From positions 1 through 64,000 of the forward strand of contig NZ_JAPFQL010000006.1 of assembly GCF_028446585.1 (NCBI RefSeq): DNA of 64,000 nt, given 5' to 3'. Source of the stretch: Intrasporangium calvum. GTDB taxonomy: Bacteria; Actinomycetota; Actinomycetes; Actinomycetales; Dermatophilaceae. The notes below the pieces were generated by a model, which did not search any database, was not told the DNA's origin, and was given only the letters and a program-made list of their open reading frames with translations. The translations under genes and the position numbers were made by a program. This document shows positions 41,793 to 51,394 of the stretch, one piece after another. Positions within the stretch are counted from its first letter, which is position 1; the number at the start of each line of letters is the position of its first letter.

Positions 41793-41927
41793 CGGGAAAT
41801 TGCTCCTTCGTTCACAAAGTTCCCACAACCTGTGGACAACTGCATCGCACGGTTGCGTCTTTCACGTGTTGGGGCCGGTTGCCCTGACGGAAGGCGGGAG
41901 CGGCTGGCACAGCCTGCCCTCGCTACC

Positions 41928-43055
41928 TCAGTTGCGGTCCTTGGCGGACGGGGGCTTCTTCGGCTTCTTCTGCTTCGCGCCACCCTGCGGACGCGGGCCG
42001 GACGAACCCGCCTTGGGCGTCGAGGCCTCGCCGGTCTCCGGCCGCTTCGCCGGTGAAGGGGTCTCGCCTGCGGGACGCGGGGTGCCCGTGCCCTTGGCGC
42101 GCTTCTTGCTCTTCGGCTGCTGGCGCTGGCCGGACTTCTGCGACTCGGTCTCGGCCTCGGTCGCAGCAGTGTCGAGACCGGGCACCGTGACGTGCTTGGT
42201 CGCACGCCCCTTGCGCTTGTCGCGCTCCTCCATCGCCTGGTAGGCGAGAGACCCCGGAGCCGGCATGTTGCGGATGACGTAGAACTGCTGACCCATGGTC
42301 CACAGGTTCGTCGTGGTCCAGTAGATGAGGACACCGACAGGGAAGTTCACACCGGAGATCGCGAAGAAGATCGGCATGAGATAGAGCAGGACCTTCTGCT
42401 GCTTCGCGAACGGGTTGTCCAGCGCGGCCGCCGGCATGTTCTTGCGCATCAGCTGGTGCTGCGTGGTGAAGGTCGTCACCGACATCGCGAGGATGAGGAC
42501 GACCGTGAGGATCTTGGTGCTCAGGCCGTTGGCCGTGAAGAACGCATCGGAGAGGCGGGAGCCGAAGATCGTCGAGTTCTCGATCGACAGGGCCACTGCC
42601 TGGGTGATCGGCCCGACCGGGCTGCCACCGTTGGCGACGTTGCCCTCGGCGATGGCCCGCAGGTTGTTGAGCAGCTGGAAGAGCGCGAAGAAGAACGGCG
42701 ACTGCAGCAGGATCGGCAGGCAGGAGCTGAACGGGTTGGTCCCGGTGCGCCGGTAGAGATCCATGATCTCGGCCTGCTGCGCCTTCTGGCTCTCCGGGTC
42801 GCGCTTGCCCTTGTACTTCTTCTGGATCTTCTGCATCTCGGGCTGGATGAGCTGCATCTTGCGCGACGAGTGGATCTGCTTCACGAAGAGCGGGATGAGC
42901 AGCACCCGGACGATGACAGTGAGTCCGACGATGGACAGCGCCCATGCCCACCCCGTCGGCAGACCGATGAGGTCGAAGAGCCAGTGCCACGCGTACATCA
43001 CCCACGCCTCACCCAGCTTGATGGGGTAGAGCACGGTGTTGAAGAAGTCGAGCAA
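41928..43055 (-). CDS. yidC: Membrane protein insertase YidC
   Basis: 375 residues, five-segment Gram-positive type without the large periplasmic domain. Core motifs: NPFSSCLPILLQSPFFFALF, and GVLIYWTTTNLWTMGQQ. It ends in a long basic, Pro/Lys-rich cytoplasmic tail. No ATG fits; the TTG at 43055 (MLDFFNTVLYPI) follows AGAGGA by 6 bases and is preferred to the TTG at 43112 next to the yidD stop. Confidence 0.95.
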   Translation of the reverse strand: MLDFFNTVLYPIKLGEAWVMYAWHWLFDLIGLPTGWAWALSIVGLTVIVRVLLIPLFVKQIHSSRKMQLIQPEMQKIQKKYKGKRDPESQKAQQAEIMDLYRRTGTNPFSSCLPILLQSPFFFALFQLLNNLRAIAEGNVANGGSPVGPITQAVALSIENSTIFGSRLSDAFFTANGLSTKILTVVLILAMSVTTFTTQHQLMRKNMPAAALDNPFAKQQKVLLYLMPIFFAISGVNFPVGVLIYWTTTNLWTMGQQFYVIRNMPAPGSLAYQAMEERDKRKGRATKHVTVPGLDTAATEAETESQKSGQRQQPKSKKRAKGTGTPRPAGETPSPAKRPETGEASTPKAGSSGPRPQGGAKQKKPKKPPSAKDRN

Positions 43056-43112
43056 CGTCAGTCCTCTGTCGTCAGGCGGCGGATCGGATGACCGCTCGCC
43101 ACTGATGGGCAA

Positions 43113-43460
43113 TCATGCCGGATGGTCAGGTGCGGTGCCGGGATCGGTGTCCGACGGCGGCCGGTAGTGCTCGGGTCGCCAGGAGTTCCGTTCGGACCAG
43201 GTGAGCGGGACGGGGTCGACCCCCCCGGGGGTCCAGGGATGGCAGCGCCCGAGTCGGCGGGCCGCCAGCCAGCCACCCTTGAGGGGGCCGAACCGCTCGA
43301 GCGACTCGACCGCATACGCCGAGCACGTGGGGTGGAAGCGGCAGGTCGGGGGTCGCAGCGGCGACACGAACCGCTGGTAGAGCCGGACGAGCCAGATGAG
43401 GGGCAACGCCAGCTGGCGGCCGAGCGTCGAGCTGGAACCGCTCCCCCCTCCGGTGGTCAC
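43113..43460 (-). CDS. yidD: Membrane protein insertion efficiency factor YidD
   Basis: 115 residues. The conserved core is [19 protein letters not shown], then [18 protein letters not shown] with the Cys pair, and GRCHPW. Small amphipathic protein that helps membrane insertion beside YidC. GTG start overlapping the rnpA stop (GTGA). Confidence 0.96.
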   Translation of the reverse strand: MTTGGGSGSSSTLGRQLALPLIWLVRLYQRFVSPLRPPTCRFHPTCSAYAVESLERFGPLKGGWLAARRLGRCHPWTPGGVDPVPLTWSERNSWRPEHYRPPSDTDPGTAPDHPA

Positions 43461-43825
43461 GACGACAACCGAGGGCGCGAGTGGAGTAGTCGATTCACCT
43501 GGGACGCAACGGAATCCGCCAACTCCTGGTACGTCGCGTGCGCAGCCGCAGGGTTGGCCCGGACCACCACGTCAACCCCTTCGGGTATGCCGCTGAGCTG
43601 GGTCGCCATGATGGCGCGCAGTCGCCGTTTGGTCAGGTTTCGCGTGACGGCGTTGCCGACGGCCTTGGACACAACAAAACCGACGCGCGGCGGAAGATCC
43701 GTCCTCGCATCGGTCCGGTTGGCATGCACGACGACGAGTCGCCCGCCCGCTCTGCTGGCGCCTGGTCCGCGCACTGCCGACGTGAAGTCCGCCCGCTCAC
43801 GCAGACGGTGACGTGCCGGCAGCAC
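43457..43825 (-). CDS. rnpA: Ribonuclease P protein component
   Basis: 122 residues. The RNR-type motif [14 protein letters not shown] binds RNase P RNA. GTG start at 43825, eight bases after the rpmH stop; longer frames upstream run antisense to nothing known but read through rpmH and are not coding. A copy of the dispersed repeat (43584-43602) falls inside, translated as LSGIPEG. Confidence 0.95.
   Translation of the reverse strand: MLPARHRLRERADFTSAVRGPGASRAGGRLVVVHANRTDARTDLPPRVGFVVSKAVGNAVTRNLTKRRLRAIMATQLSGIPEGVDVVVRANPAAAHATYQELADSVASQVNRLLHSRPRLSS
43584..43602 (+). repeat. Dispersed repeat copy inside rnpA
   Basis: GGGTATGCCGCTGAGCTGG, within the coding region of rnpA on the opposite strand. 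Confidence 0.65.
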
Positions 43826-43833
43826 GCCGGCCC

Positions 43834-43971
43834 TCAGGCAGAGAGCTCGGCGCGGCCCTTGCGACGACGGGCGGCGAGGATGGCGCGGCCGGCACGCGTG
43901 CGCATCCGCAGGCGGAAGCCGTGCGTCTTGGCGCGGCGACGGTTGTTCGGCTGGAAGGTGCGCTTGCTCAC
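43834..43971 (-). CDS. rpmH: 50S ribosomal protein L34
   Basis: 45 residues, the usual length. The whole protein matches L34 ([19 protein letters not shown], then [15 protein letters not shown]). GTG start at 43971 with a GAGAACC-type upstream region. Its promoter must lie in the 550-base gap toward dnaA. Confidence 0.97.
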   Translation of the reverse strand: MSKRTFQPNNRRRAKTHGFRLRMRTRAGRAILAARRRKGRAELSA

Positions 43972-44523
43972 GAGGTTCTCCGTTGCTTGCGGGCGGAACC
44001 GGCACAGGCCGACCCGTCCCGAGTCCAATCGAGTGGTTCAACTGCGGATTGCAGCTATGCGGCGACCGCAATCGGCAAGCCCGCGGAGAGCCATCGGATC
44101 CGAGGAACCGAGGGGCCGCGCCACGGGCATGCGAAAGAGGTCGCGGACACGCTCGGTCAACGATACGGGAGCGTGCGAAGAGGGGTCAAACCAGCGCTGC
44201 GGCCCCTGGCTCGGACCACAAACCTTCCCATCGTCGACGCGCCCAGCACGAATGCAACTCGACACGCCGCGCGAATCCTCGATTTCTGCCATTCAGGTTG
44301 TCAGTGCCATCCCGAGTTGTTAGGTTTTCGGTTCTCACGGTGACTGCTCTCCTGTCCCCTCCGCCACCATGCACAGGGTGTGGACAACCGTGTGGAAAAC
44401 GTCGACAGGCAGGTCGGCGAGGTGACAGGGTGGACGTCACCGGCCCCGTTCACGGCGGGTCGGAGCGCAGTGGGGCACAGGGACAGCCAACGACAGGCAG
44501 AGCAGTCAGGGACGGGTGAAGCG
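43972..44523. other. rpmH-dnaA intergenic region
   Basis: 552 bases without a gene. It holds the promoters of divergent rpmH and dnaA, and one DnaA box TGTGGACAA at 44379-44387, probably for dnaA autoregulation. An open frame from 44380 could extend DnaA by 48 residues, but it has no family support. Confidence 0.7.
44298..44326 (+). promoter_or_regulatory. Probable dnaA promoter
   Basis: TTGTCA at 44298 and TAGGTT at 44321, 17 bases apart, a good housekeeping-sigma match; a DnaA box lies 53 bases downstream. Confidence 0.55.
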
Positions 44524-46296
44524 GTGACGGGCGGAGACGTCGACTACGACCAGGTCTGGCAACGGACCCTCGCCACCCTCGGCTCGTCGGGTGTGACCGC
44601 GCAGGAGCGGGCCTTCGTCAGGCTGTGCCGTCTCGTCGGCGTCCTCGACCAGACCGCACTGGTCAAGGTGCCGAACACCTACACGAAGGACTTCCTCGAG
44701 ACCCGGCTCAAGGCTCAGGTCGTCGCGACGCTCTCCGAGCTGCTCGGTCATCCCGTTCACCTGGCGGTGAGCGTCGACGAGACCCTCGACCAGGACGACT
44801 TCCGGCTCATCACCGACGAGCCCACCGGGCAGCCGGCACTGGCCGAGACCGGTCGGGTCGCGCACGCGTTCGGGACCGTGGCCACCGACCCGCACTTCGC
44901 CGCGACGGCTCCGGTCACCCCCAGCAGCGATCCGCTGAAGGATCTCGAGGCGAGCGCCCCCGACCTGTTGGCGGCCGACTTCGATGCAGCTCTGCCCACC
45001 CCCTTCACGGTCCCCCTCGCGCCCAGCGGGTCAGCTTTCGACGGGCTGCACGGCGAGCACCCACACATCAACCAGGTGCCGCGGCAGCTCCATCCCGACC
45101 AGCTCCGGCCGAGCCTCCACCCGGACCAGCTCCGTCCCGACCAGCTCAGGTTCGACCAGCTGCGCGCCGACCAGCAGGAGAACGGCCACGTCCATCCGCT
45201 GCCGGCGCGCGGAGGCGAGAGCGGACCCCTCCGCCAGCAGCGCGCGGAGCCGACCCAGGCCAGCGACACCCGGCTCAACCCGAAGTACACGTTCGACACT
45301 TTCGTCATCGGGGCGAGCAACCGCTTCGCCCATGCTGCTGCGGTGGCCGTTGCCGAAGCGCCGGCCAAGGCCTACAACCCGCTCTTCGTCTACGGGGAGT
45401 CCGGGCTGGGCAAGACGCACCTGCTCCACGCGATCGGCCACTACGCCCGCACCATGTTCCCCAACGTCCGAGTGCGGTACGTGAACTCCGAGGAGTTCAC
45501 CAACGACTTCATCAACAGCATCCGCGATGACAAGGCGAGCGCGTTCCAGAGCCGCTACCGCAGCGTCGACGTCCTGCTCATCGACGACATCCAGTTCCTC
45601 CAGGGCAAGCTCCAGACCCAGGAGGAGTTCTTCCACACGTTCAACACGTTGCACAACGCCAACAAGCAGATCGTGATCACCTCCGACCTGCCCCCCAAGG
45701 AGCTCTCCGGCTTCGAGGACCGGATGCGCACCAGGTTCGAGTCGGGCCTGCTCACCGACGTGCAGCCCCCCGACCTCGAGACCCGCATCGCGATCCTGCG
45801 CAAGAAGGCCATCCAGGAGCGCATGTCGGTGCCGGACGACGTCCTCGAATACATCGCGAGCAACTTCAGCACCAACATCCGCGAGCTCGAGGGCGCCCTC
45901 ATCCGGGTGACCGCCTTCAGCAACCTCAACCGCCAGGCCGTGGACCTGCCGCTCGCCGAGATCGTGCTCAAGGACGTCCTGCCCAACGAGACGCCCAACC
46001 AGGTCACGGCCGCGACGATCATGGCGGTCACCTCCGCGTACTACGCGGTGACCATCGAGGACCTCTGTGGCTCGTCACGGTCACGGCAGCTCGTCACGGC
46101 GCGGCAGATCGCCATGTATCTGTGTCGTGAGATGACTGACCTGTCCCTGCCGAAGATCGGCCAGCACTTCGGGGGCCGGGACCACACGACGGTGATGCAC
46201 GCCGATCGCAAGATCCGCGAGCTGATGAGCGAGCGTCGGGCGATCTACAACCAGGTCACCGAGCTGACCAACCGGATCCGCCAGCAGTCCAGCTGA
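44524..46296 (+). CDS. dnaA: Chromosomal replication initiator DnaA
   Basis: 590 residues. Domain I (1-85), a long variable linker, AAA+ domain III (Walker [14 protein letters not shown], Walker [10 protein letters not shown]) and domain IV with the box-reading motif [15 protein letters not shown]. The linker holds a run of imperfect repeats of HPDQLRP at about residues 189-218. GTG start at 44524 chosen because it gives the usual N-terminus ([10 protein letters not shown]). It opens oriC, whose boxes follow. Confidence 0.96.
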   Translation: MTGGDVDYDQVWQRTLATLGSSGVTAQERAFVRLCRLVGVLDQTALVKVPNTYTKDFLETRLKAQVVATLSELLGHPVHLAVSVDETLDQDDFRLITDEPTGQPALAETGRVAHAFGTVATDPHFAATAPVTPSSDPLKDLEASAPDLLAADFDAALPTPFTVPLAPSGSAFDGLHGEHPHINQVPRQLHPDQLRPSLHPDQLRPDQLRFDQLRADQQENGHVHPLPARGGESGPLRQQRAEPTQASDTRLNPKYTFDTFVIGASNRFAHAAAVAVAEAPAKAYNPLFVYGESGLGKTHLLHAIGHYARTMFPNVRVRYVNSEEFTNDFINSIRDDKASAFQSRYRSVDVLLIDDIQFLQGKLQTQEEFFHTFNTLHNANKQIVITSDLPPKELSGFEDRMRTRFESGLLTDVQPPDLETRIAILRKKAIQERMSVPDDVLEYIASNFSTNIRELEGALIRVTAFSNLNRQAVDLPLAEIVLKDVLPNETPNQVTAATIMAVTSAYYAVTIEDLCGSSRSRQLVTARQIAMYLCREMTDLSLPKIGQHFGGRDHTTVMHADRKIRELMSERRAIYNQVTELTNRIRQQSS

Positions 46297-46326
46297 CCCT
46301 CGCCGCGACTCACGTCGCCGCGGCCC

Positions 46327-46350
46327 GCCACCGACCTCGCGGTCGGTGGC
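46327..46350 (+). terminator. dnaA terminator
   Basis: Stem GCCACCGACC / GGTCGGTGGC with loop TCGC, 30 bases after the dnaA stop. Confidence 0.7.
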
Positions 46351-46354
46351 TGCG

Positions 46355-47098
46355 CTCTGCCTGCCGCGTCCGCCGGTCCGGGGACCGCGTGCTCCTCGCG
46401 GCCGACCATTTCTGGTGGCTCGCACCTGTTGCGAAGCACACCTCTCGGGGTACGGGTCCGCCGATCCCGCGGGGCCGGCACGCCGCACGGGGATCGAGCG
46501 CTGGCCGCTGTCCCCACCGGTGGACAACCGTTGTGCACCGTATCCACAGGGTCTTCCACAGCTGTGTGCACAGCGAGACCGGTCCGTGACCAACCGTGGC
46601 CCGCGCTCAACCTCCCCCATTGTCCACTGCCTGTGGATAACTTTGTGGAGGGCACCGTCCACATCTCCCACAGGCGACCTGTGGACAACCGCTCGAAATC
46701 GCACACGTCGCACGAGTCATCCACAAGGGCCTGTGGACAGCTGTGGACAAAGTGCCTGATGTTGCGGAAAACAACGGGTGTTGCTGTGGTCGGCCTGTGG
46801 ACACCCATTTCGCCGTCCACACCCCAGCCTTGTGATCGCCCGCGCCACCCACAGAAGCTCCACAACGGCTTCATGCACCGCGACGTGCGCCGATGCGAGT
46901 TGTCCACACTTTCCACACCACCTACGACTATGACGAGACTCCAGATCATGGCGATCCGCCCCGCGTACACCTGTGGAACGGACCCGGATGATCGAGCCGG
47001 GCGGGGCCGGGCCCCGAGCGTCGGCGCTGTGGTGCAGAATCGCTGGAACGGGCTAGTGTCTGAGGCCCACACGTCCATCGTCATGAAGTGAGTCCGTC
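46355..47098. other. oriC: Replication origin oriC
   Basis: Gene-free dnaA-dnaN gap dense in DnaA boxes. Clear ones: 46632-46640 TGTGGATAA, 46680-46688 and 46742-46750 TGTGGACAA, 46900-46908 TTGTCCACA. Near matches: 46519-46527, 46541-46549, 46620-46628, 46717-46725, 46732-46740, 46796-46804, 46813-46821. Boxes occur in both orientations. The least GC-rich stretch (about 46756-46786, GTTGCGGAAAACAACGGG) could be part of the unwinding element. The dnaN promoter must be near the right end. Confidence 0.93.
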
Positions 47099-48226
47099 GT
47101 GAAGTTCCGGGTTGAGCGAGACGTCCTGGCAGAGGCAGTCACCTGGGTGGCCCGCGGGGTTCCCGCTCGCCCGCCCGTGCCGGTTCTCGCCGGTGTGCTG
47201 CTCGAGGCCTCCGAGGACGGCAGTCTCACGCTCTCCGCCTTCGACTACGAGGTGTCGGCGCGCATCACGGTGCCAGCCGACGTCGCCGAGCCCGGCCAAG
47301 TGCTCGTCCTGGGACGGCTGCTCGCCGACATCTCCCGCAACCTGCCCGCCAAGCCCATCGACGTGAGCACCGACGGCACGAAGCTCAACGTCACGTGTGG
47401 CTCCTCGCGCTTCAGCCTCCGCGAGATGCCGGTCGCCGACTACCCGACCCTTCCAGCCGCCCCGGAGGCGAGCGGAACGATCGCCGGCGACGTCTTCACC
47501 CAGGCCGTGGCCCAGGTCTCCATAGCGGCTGACCGGGGGGACACCCTGCCGATCCTCACCGGCGTGCGCATGGAGGTGGAGGGCGACAAGGTCGTCCTGC
47601 TCGCCACCGACCGCTACCGACTCGCCATGCGCGAGCTCACGTGGACCCCCGCCAGCCCCGACGCCAACCACGTCGCCCTGATCCCGGCCCGCCAGCTCTC
47701 CGAGACGGCCAAGGCGCTGGGCGCCTCGGGCTCGGTCCAGCTGGCCTTCGGTGGGGGCGGCGACGGGCTGATCGGCTTCGAGGCCGGCCAGCGGCAGGCG
47801 ACGACCCGTCTCCTCGACGGCGAGTACCCCAAGGTCACCTCGATCTTCCCGACCTCGGTCGACACCGAGGCCGTGATCGAGACGGCCGCCCTCGAGGAGG
47901 CGGTCAAGCGCGTCGCCCTCGTGGCCGAGCGCAACACCCCGGTGCTCCTCAAGTTCACCGACGGTCAGGTCGCCATCGAGGCCGGCACCGGCGACGACGC
48001 CCAGGCGAGCGAGGCGGTGGAAGCGGTGCTCCACGGCCCCGAGATCCAGATCGCCTTCAACCCGCAGTACCTCCTCGACGGACTCCACGCCGTCGGCCGG
48101 CCGTGGAGCCGGCTCTCCTTCACCCAGCCCAGCCGCCCGGCCGTGCTCACGGGGCAGGCCGAGGCCGACAGCGACGCCGACACCACCTACCGCTACGTCC
48201 TCATGCCGGTCCGCTTCGCCAGCTGA
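47099..48226 (+). CDS. dnaN: DNA polymerase III beta sliding clamp
   Basis: 375 residues, three clamp domains. The N-terminus KFRVERDVLAEAVTWVARG and C-terminal TYRYVLMPVR are typical. The clamp rings DNA and tethers polymerase III. GTG start at 47099, just after oriC. Confidence 0.97.
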   Translation: MKFRVERDVLAEAVTWVARGVPARPPVPVLAGVLLEASEDGSLTLSAFDYEVSARITVPADVAEPGQVLVLGRLLADISRNLPAKPIDVSTDGTKLNVTCGSSRFSLREMPVADYPTLPAAPEASGTIAGDVFTQAVAQVSIAADRGDTLPILTGVRMEVEGDKVVLLATDRYRLAMRELTWTPASPDANHVALIPARQLSETAKALGASGSVQLAFGGGGDGLIGFEAGQRQATTRLLDGEYPKVTSIFPTSVDTEAVIETAALEEAVKRVALVAERNTPVLLKFTDGQVAIEAGTGDDAQASEAVEAVLHGPEIQIAFNPQYLLDGLHAVGRPWSRLSFTQPSRPAVLTGQAEADSDADTTYRYVLMPVRFAS

Positions 48227-48283
48227 CCGGCCGCCCGGCTCACCCATCCCAGGCCCCGCCCGAGGCGCGCCGACAGCGGCAGC

Positions 48284-48304
48284 CGGCTCAGCGGCATACG
48301 GCAT
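48284..48304 (-). repeat. Dispersed repeat, single copy
   Basis: CGGCTCAGCGGCATACGGCAT between dnaN and gnd, 58 bases after the dnaN stop. Confidence 0.7.
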
Positions 48305-48387
48305 GGGTATCGGCCCGAAGGACGACAGGACAACCCGCGCGGACTAGCCTCACTGGCATCTGCGCTCCCACGAGGAAGGCACCGCAC

Positions 48388-49512
48388 ATGCAGCTCGGTC
48401 TGATCGGTCTCGGCAGGATGGGTGGCAACATGCGGGAGCGGCTGCGCCGTGCCGGGCATGAGGTCATCGGCTACGACCGCAACCCGGACGTGTCCGACGC
48501 GCCCTCCCTCGAGGCCATGGTCGAGGGCCTCAGCACGCCGCGCGTCGTGTGGGTCATGGTGCCCTCCGGCGACCCCACCCGTGACACCGTCGCTCGCCTC
48601 GCCGAGCTGCTCGAGGCGGACGACCTCGTCATCGACGGGGGCAACTCCCGCTTCACCGACGACTTCGAGAACGCCAAGGTGCTTGGCGAGAAGCAGATCG
48701 GCTACGTCGACTGCGGTGTGTCCGGTGGCATCTGGGGCCTCGAGAACGGCTACGGCCTGATGTGCGGCGGCGACCCGAAATGGGTCGAGCGAGCGATGCC
48801 CATCTTCGACGCACTGCGGCCCGAGGGCCCGCGCGAGGAGGGCTTCGTCCACGCCGGGGAGGTCGGTGCCGGGCACTACGCGAAGATGGTGCACAACGGC
48901 ATCGAGTACGGCCTCATGCACGCCTACGCCGAGGGCTACGAGCTGCTCGAGGCGAAGGACATCGTCAAGGACGTCCCCGGCACCTTCAAGGCCTGGAGCC
49001 GCGGCACGGTCGTGCGCTCCTGGCTGCTCGACCTCATGGTCGACGCCCTGGAGGAGAACCCGCACCTCGACGAGGTGTCGGACTACACGAACGACTCCGG
49101 CGAGGGTCGCTGGACCGTCGAGGAGGCCATCGCGCTCGGGGTGCCGGTGCCGGTCATCTCGGCCTCCCTCTTCGCCAGGTTCGCCTCCCGCCAGCAGGTG
49201 TCCCCGGCGATGCAGGCCGTCTCGGCGCTGCGCGGCCAGTTCGGCGGGCACCAGGTCATGACGCTCGCCGAGGGCATTGCGCTGCGTGAGGGCACGGTCC
49301 CGGCCACCCCGGCGAAGCACGACAAGGTCGCCCACGACGAGCAGTCGTTCGACGAGAAGGGCAAGGCCAGTGAGCGGGCGTTCGAGCGCGCCTCCGAGGC
49401 CAACGTGCAGACGGCGGCCGACGCCGTGGAGGCGGGAGCCCCTCCGGCAACCCAGCGCACCGACGAGGCGGACACCGCGCTCGGCACGGAGCGCGCCAAG
49501 CACTCCGACTGA
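48388..49512 (+). CDS. gnd: 6-phosphogluconate dehydrogenase, decarboxylating (short form)
   Basis: 374 residues. Rossmann motif GLIGLGRMGGNM, substrate motif DCGVSGGIWGLENGY, catalytic region GAGHYAKMVHNGIEYG. It makes ribulose 5-phosphate and a reduced cofactor. The short form usually ends near residue 295, after FGGHQV. This protein has an extra tail of about 75 charged residues, rich in Glu, Ala and Lys. ATG follows AGGAAGG; dnaN-gnd-recF is the common actinobacterial order. Confidence 0.95.
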   Translation: MQLGLIGLGRMGGNMRERLRRAGHEVIGYDRNPDVSDAPSLEAMVEGLSTPRVVWVMVPSGDPTRDTVARLAELLEADDLVIDGGNSRFTDDFENAKVLGEKQIGYVDCGVSGGIWGLENGYGLMCGGDPKWVERAMPIFDALRPEGPREEGFVHAGEVGAGHYAKMVHNGIEYGLMHAYAEGYELLEAKDIVKDVPGTFKAWSRGTVVRSWLLDLMVDALEENPHLDEVSDYTNDSGEGRWTVEEAIALGVPVPVISASLFARFASRQQVSPAMQAVSALRGQFGGHQVMTLAEGIALREGTVPATPAKHDKVAHDEQSFDEKGKASERAFERASEANVQTAADAVEAGAPPATQRTDEADTALGTERAKHSD

Positions 49513-49521
49513 GCGGGCCAG

Positions 49522-50769
49522 GTGCACGTCCGCCACCTGACCCTCAAGGACTTCCGCAGCTACCCGGGGGCCGAGGTCCCGCTGTCCCCCGGCGTCACGA
49601 CCCTGATCGGACTCAACGGCCAGGGCAAGACCAACCTCGTCGAGGCCATCGGCTACCTCGCGACGCTCGGCTCGCACCGGGTCTCGACCGACCAGCCGCT
49701 CGTCCGCTTCGGGGCGAGCCAGGCCATCGTCCGCGGGGCCGTCGTGCGGGGCGGCCACGAGACGATGATCGAGCTGGAGATCACCCCCGGGCGGGCCAAC
49801 CGCGCGCGGCTCGGGCGGGCCCCCGTCTCCCGGCCGCGCGATGTCCTCGGCACCCTGCGGACGGTGCTCTTCGCCCCGGAGGACCTGGCCCTCGTCAAGG
49901 GCGACCCGTCCGAGCGCCGCCGCTTCCTCGACGACCTCCTCGTCCAGCGCCAGCCGCGCTGGGCCGGGGTGCGGGCGGACTACGACAAGATCCTCAAGCA
50001 GCGCAACGCCCTGCTCAAGTCGGCGGCTCCGGTCCTGCGCCCCGGGCGCCGTGGCTCGAACCGTCCCCGTCCCGGCGACGCTCCGCTCGACGAGGCTCGG
50101 GAGTCCGCCCTGCACACGCTCGACGTGTGGAACGAGCACCTGGCCACCGTCGGCTCCCAGCTGCTCTATGCCCGGCTCCGGCTGCTGCGCGACCTCCGAC
50201 CCGACCTCGGTGAGAGCTATGACGCCGTGTCGGCGACCGACGCCCGGGCCACGGCGCGCTACAAGAGCTCGCTGCACGAGGAGGCGGCTGAGCGGCTCGC
50301 AGCGGGGGACGTGCCAGAGATCGCCGAGCTGCGGCAGGCTCTGCTCGACAGCCTGGCCGCGGTCCGCGGATCGGAGATCGAGCGGGGCGTCAGCCTCGTC
50401 GGACCGCACCGCGACGACGTCGTCCTGACGCTCGGGGACCTGCCGGCCAAGGGGTACGCGAGCCATGGCGAGTCCTGGAGCTTCGCCCTCGGGCTCAAGC
50501 TCGCGGCCTATCGACTGCTCGCTCGCGACCTCGGCGACGACCCGGTCCTGGTGCTCGACGACGTCTTCGCCGAGCTCGACTCCGGGCGTCGCGAGCGGCT
50601 CGCCGAGCTGATCGGCGACTGCGAGCAGGTGCTCATCACCGCGGCCGTCGGGGCGGATGTCCCCGCCGGACTGCGCGAGCGAGGGCACACCTACGAGGTC
50701 GAGCTCGGCGAGATCCGCGGAGTCGATGCCGAGAGGCCGCCGGCGGAGGATCATGGGCCCGATGCCTGA
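49522..50769 (+). CDS. recF: DNA replication and repair protein RecF
   Basis: 415 residues. SMC-like ATPase with Walker [11 protein letters not shown], the RecF-typical [12 protein letters not shown] and Walker [17 protein letters not shown]. It loads RecA at single-strand gaps. GTG start 9 bases after gnd; the end overlaps dciA. Confidence 0.96.
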   Translation: MHVRHLTLKDFRSYPGAEVPLSPGVTTLIGLNGQGKTNLVEAIGYLATLGSHRVSTDQPLVRFGASQAIVRGAVVRGGHETMIELEITPGRANRARLGRAPVSRPRDVLGTLRTVLFAPEDLALVKGDPSERRRFLDDLLVQRQPRWAGVRADYDKILKQRNALLKSAAPVLRPGRRGSNRPRPGDAPLDEARESALHTLDVWNEHLATVGSQLLYARLRLLRDLRPDLGESYDAVSATDARATARYKSSLHEEAAERLAAGDVPEIAELRQALLDSLAAVRGSEIERGVSLVGPHRDDVVLTLGDLPAKGYASHGESWSFALGLKLAAYRLLARDLGDDPVLVLDDVFAELDSGRRERLAELIGDCEQVLITAAVGADVPAGLRERGHTYEVELGEIRGVDAERPPAEDHGPDA

Positions 50770-51334
50770 CGAGCCCGCCCCGCGCAGCGCCGATGACGGG
50801 CGCGACGACGAGACCCGGATCGCCGATGACGCCAGGATCGCCGACGCGGCCGCCTCGGCCCTGGCCCGCGCCCGCGCCGTGGCCCGCGAAAAGGGGCTGC
50901 GACCCGGGATGAAGCCGCGCCGCCGGCCGCGCGCCGACGACTCGGCCCAGGTCCGCTCGGGGGCGGGCCGGGACGGGCGCGACCCGACGCTCCTCGGCGA
51001 TCAGCTGGACCGGCTCCTCGTGGACCGGGGCTGGCAGCTCGACGTCGCCGTGGGATCCGTCATGGGCCGGTGGTCCGAGATCGTTGGTCCGGACATCGCC
51101 ACCCACGTCGAGCCGGTCTCCTTCACCGACGGCATCCTCACCGTCCGGGCTGACTCGACCGCGTGGGCGACGCAGATGAAGCTGCTCGCCTCGTCGGTGC
51201 TCGGGCGGGTCGAGGCGGAGATCGGGGCCGGCGCGGTCGACCAGCTGCGCGTGCTCGGGCCCGGCGCCCCGTCGTGGTCGCGGGGCCGGCACCGGTCCCC
51301 GGACTCGCGGGGCCCCCGCGACACCTACGGCTGA
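50762..51334 (+). CDS. dciA: DciA/DUF721 helicase-loading protein
   Basis: 190 residues. The DUF721 domain fills the C-terminal half ([18 protein letters not shown], then [16 protein letters not shown]); the N-terminus is charged and disordered. In DnaC-less bacteria DciA helps DnaB loading. The ATG at 50762 is 11 bases from GGAGGA; the ATG at 50753 is too close. It overlaps recF by 8 bases. Confidence 0.9.
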   Translation: MPDEPAPRSADDGRDDETRIADDARIADAAASALARARAVAREKGLRPGMKPRRRPRADDSAQVRSGAGRDGRDPTLLGDQLDRLLVDRGWQLDVAVGSVMGRWSEIVGPDIATHVEPVSFTDGILTVRADSTAWATQMKLLASSVLGRVEAEIGAGAVDQLRVLGPGAPSWSRGRHRSPDSRGPRDTYG

Positions 51335-51394
51335 CCCGGACACTGCCGCCCGTCTCGGCGGGCGAGTGTCCCCGGTCGGGCGCAGGATGGCTCC

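Noticed and set aside
41857-41872. Sixth parS site
   Set aside because: GTCTTTCACGTGTTGG keeps only the TTTCACGTG half; too decayed to call.
44380-44523. N-terminal extension of DnaA by 48 residues
   Set aside because: The extra codons run through a DnaA box and have no DnaA family likeness; the GTG at 44524 gives the normal N-terminus.
48193-50754. 853-residue open frame antisense to gnd and recF
   Set aside because: Same GC-frame artefact, dominated by Val/Asp/Glu/Gly, opposite two well-recognised genes.
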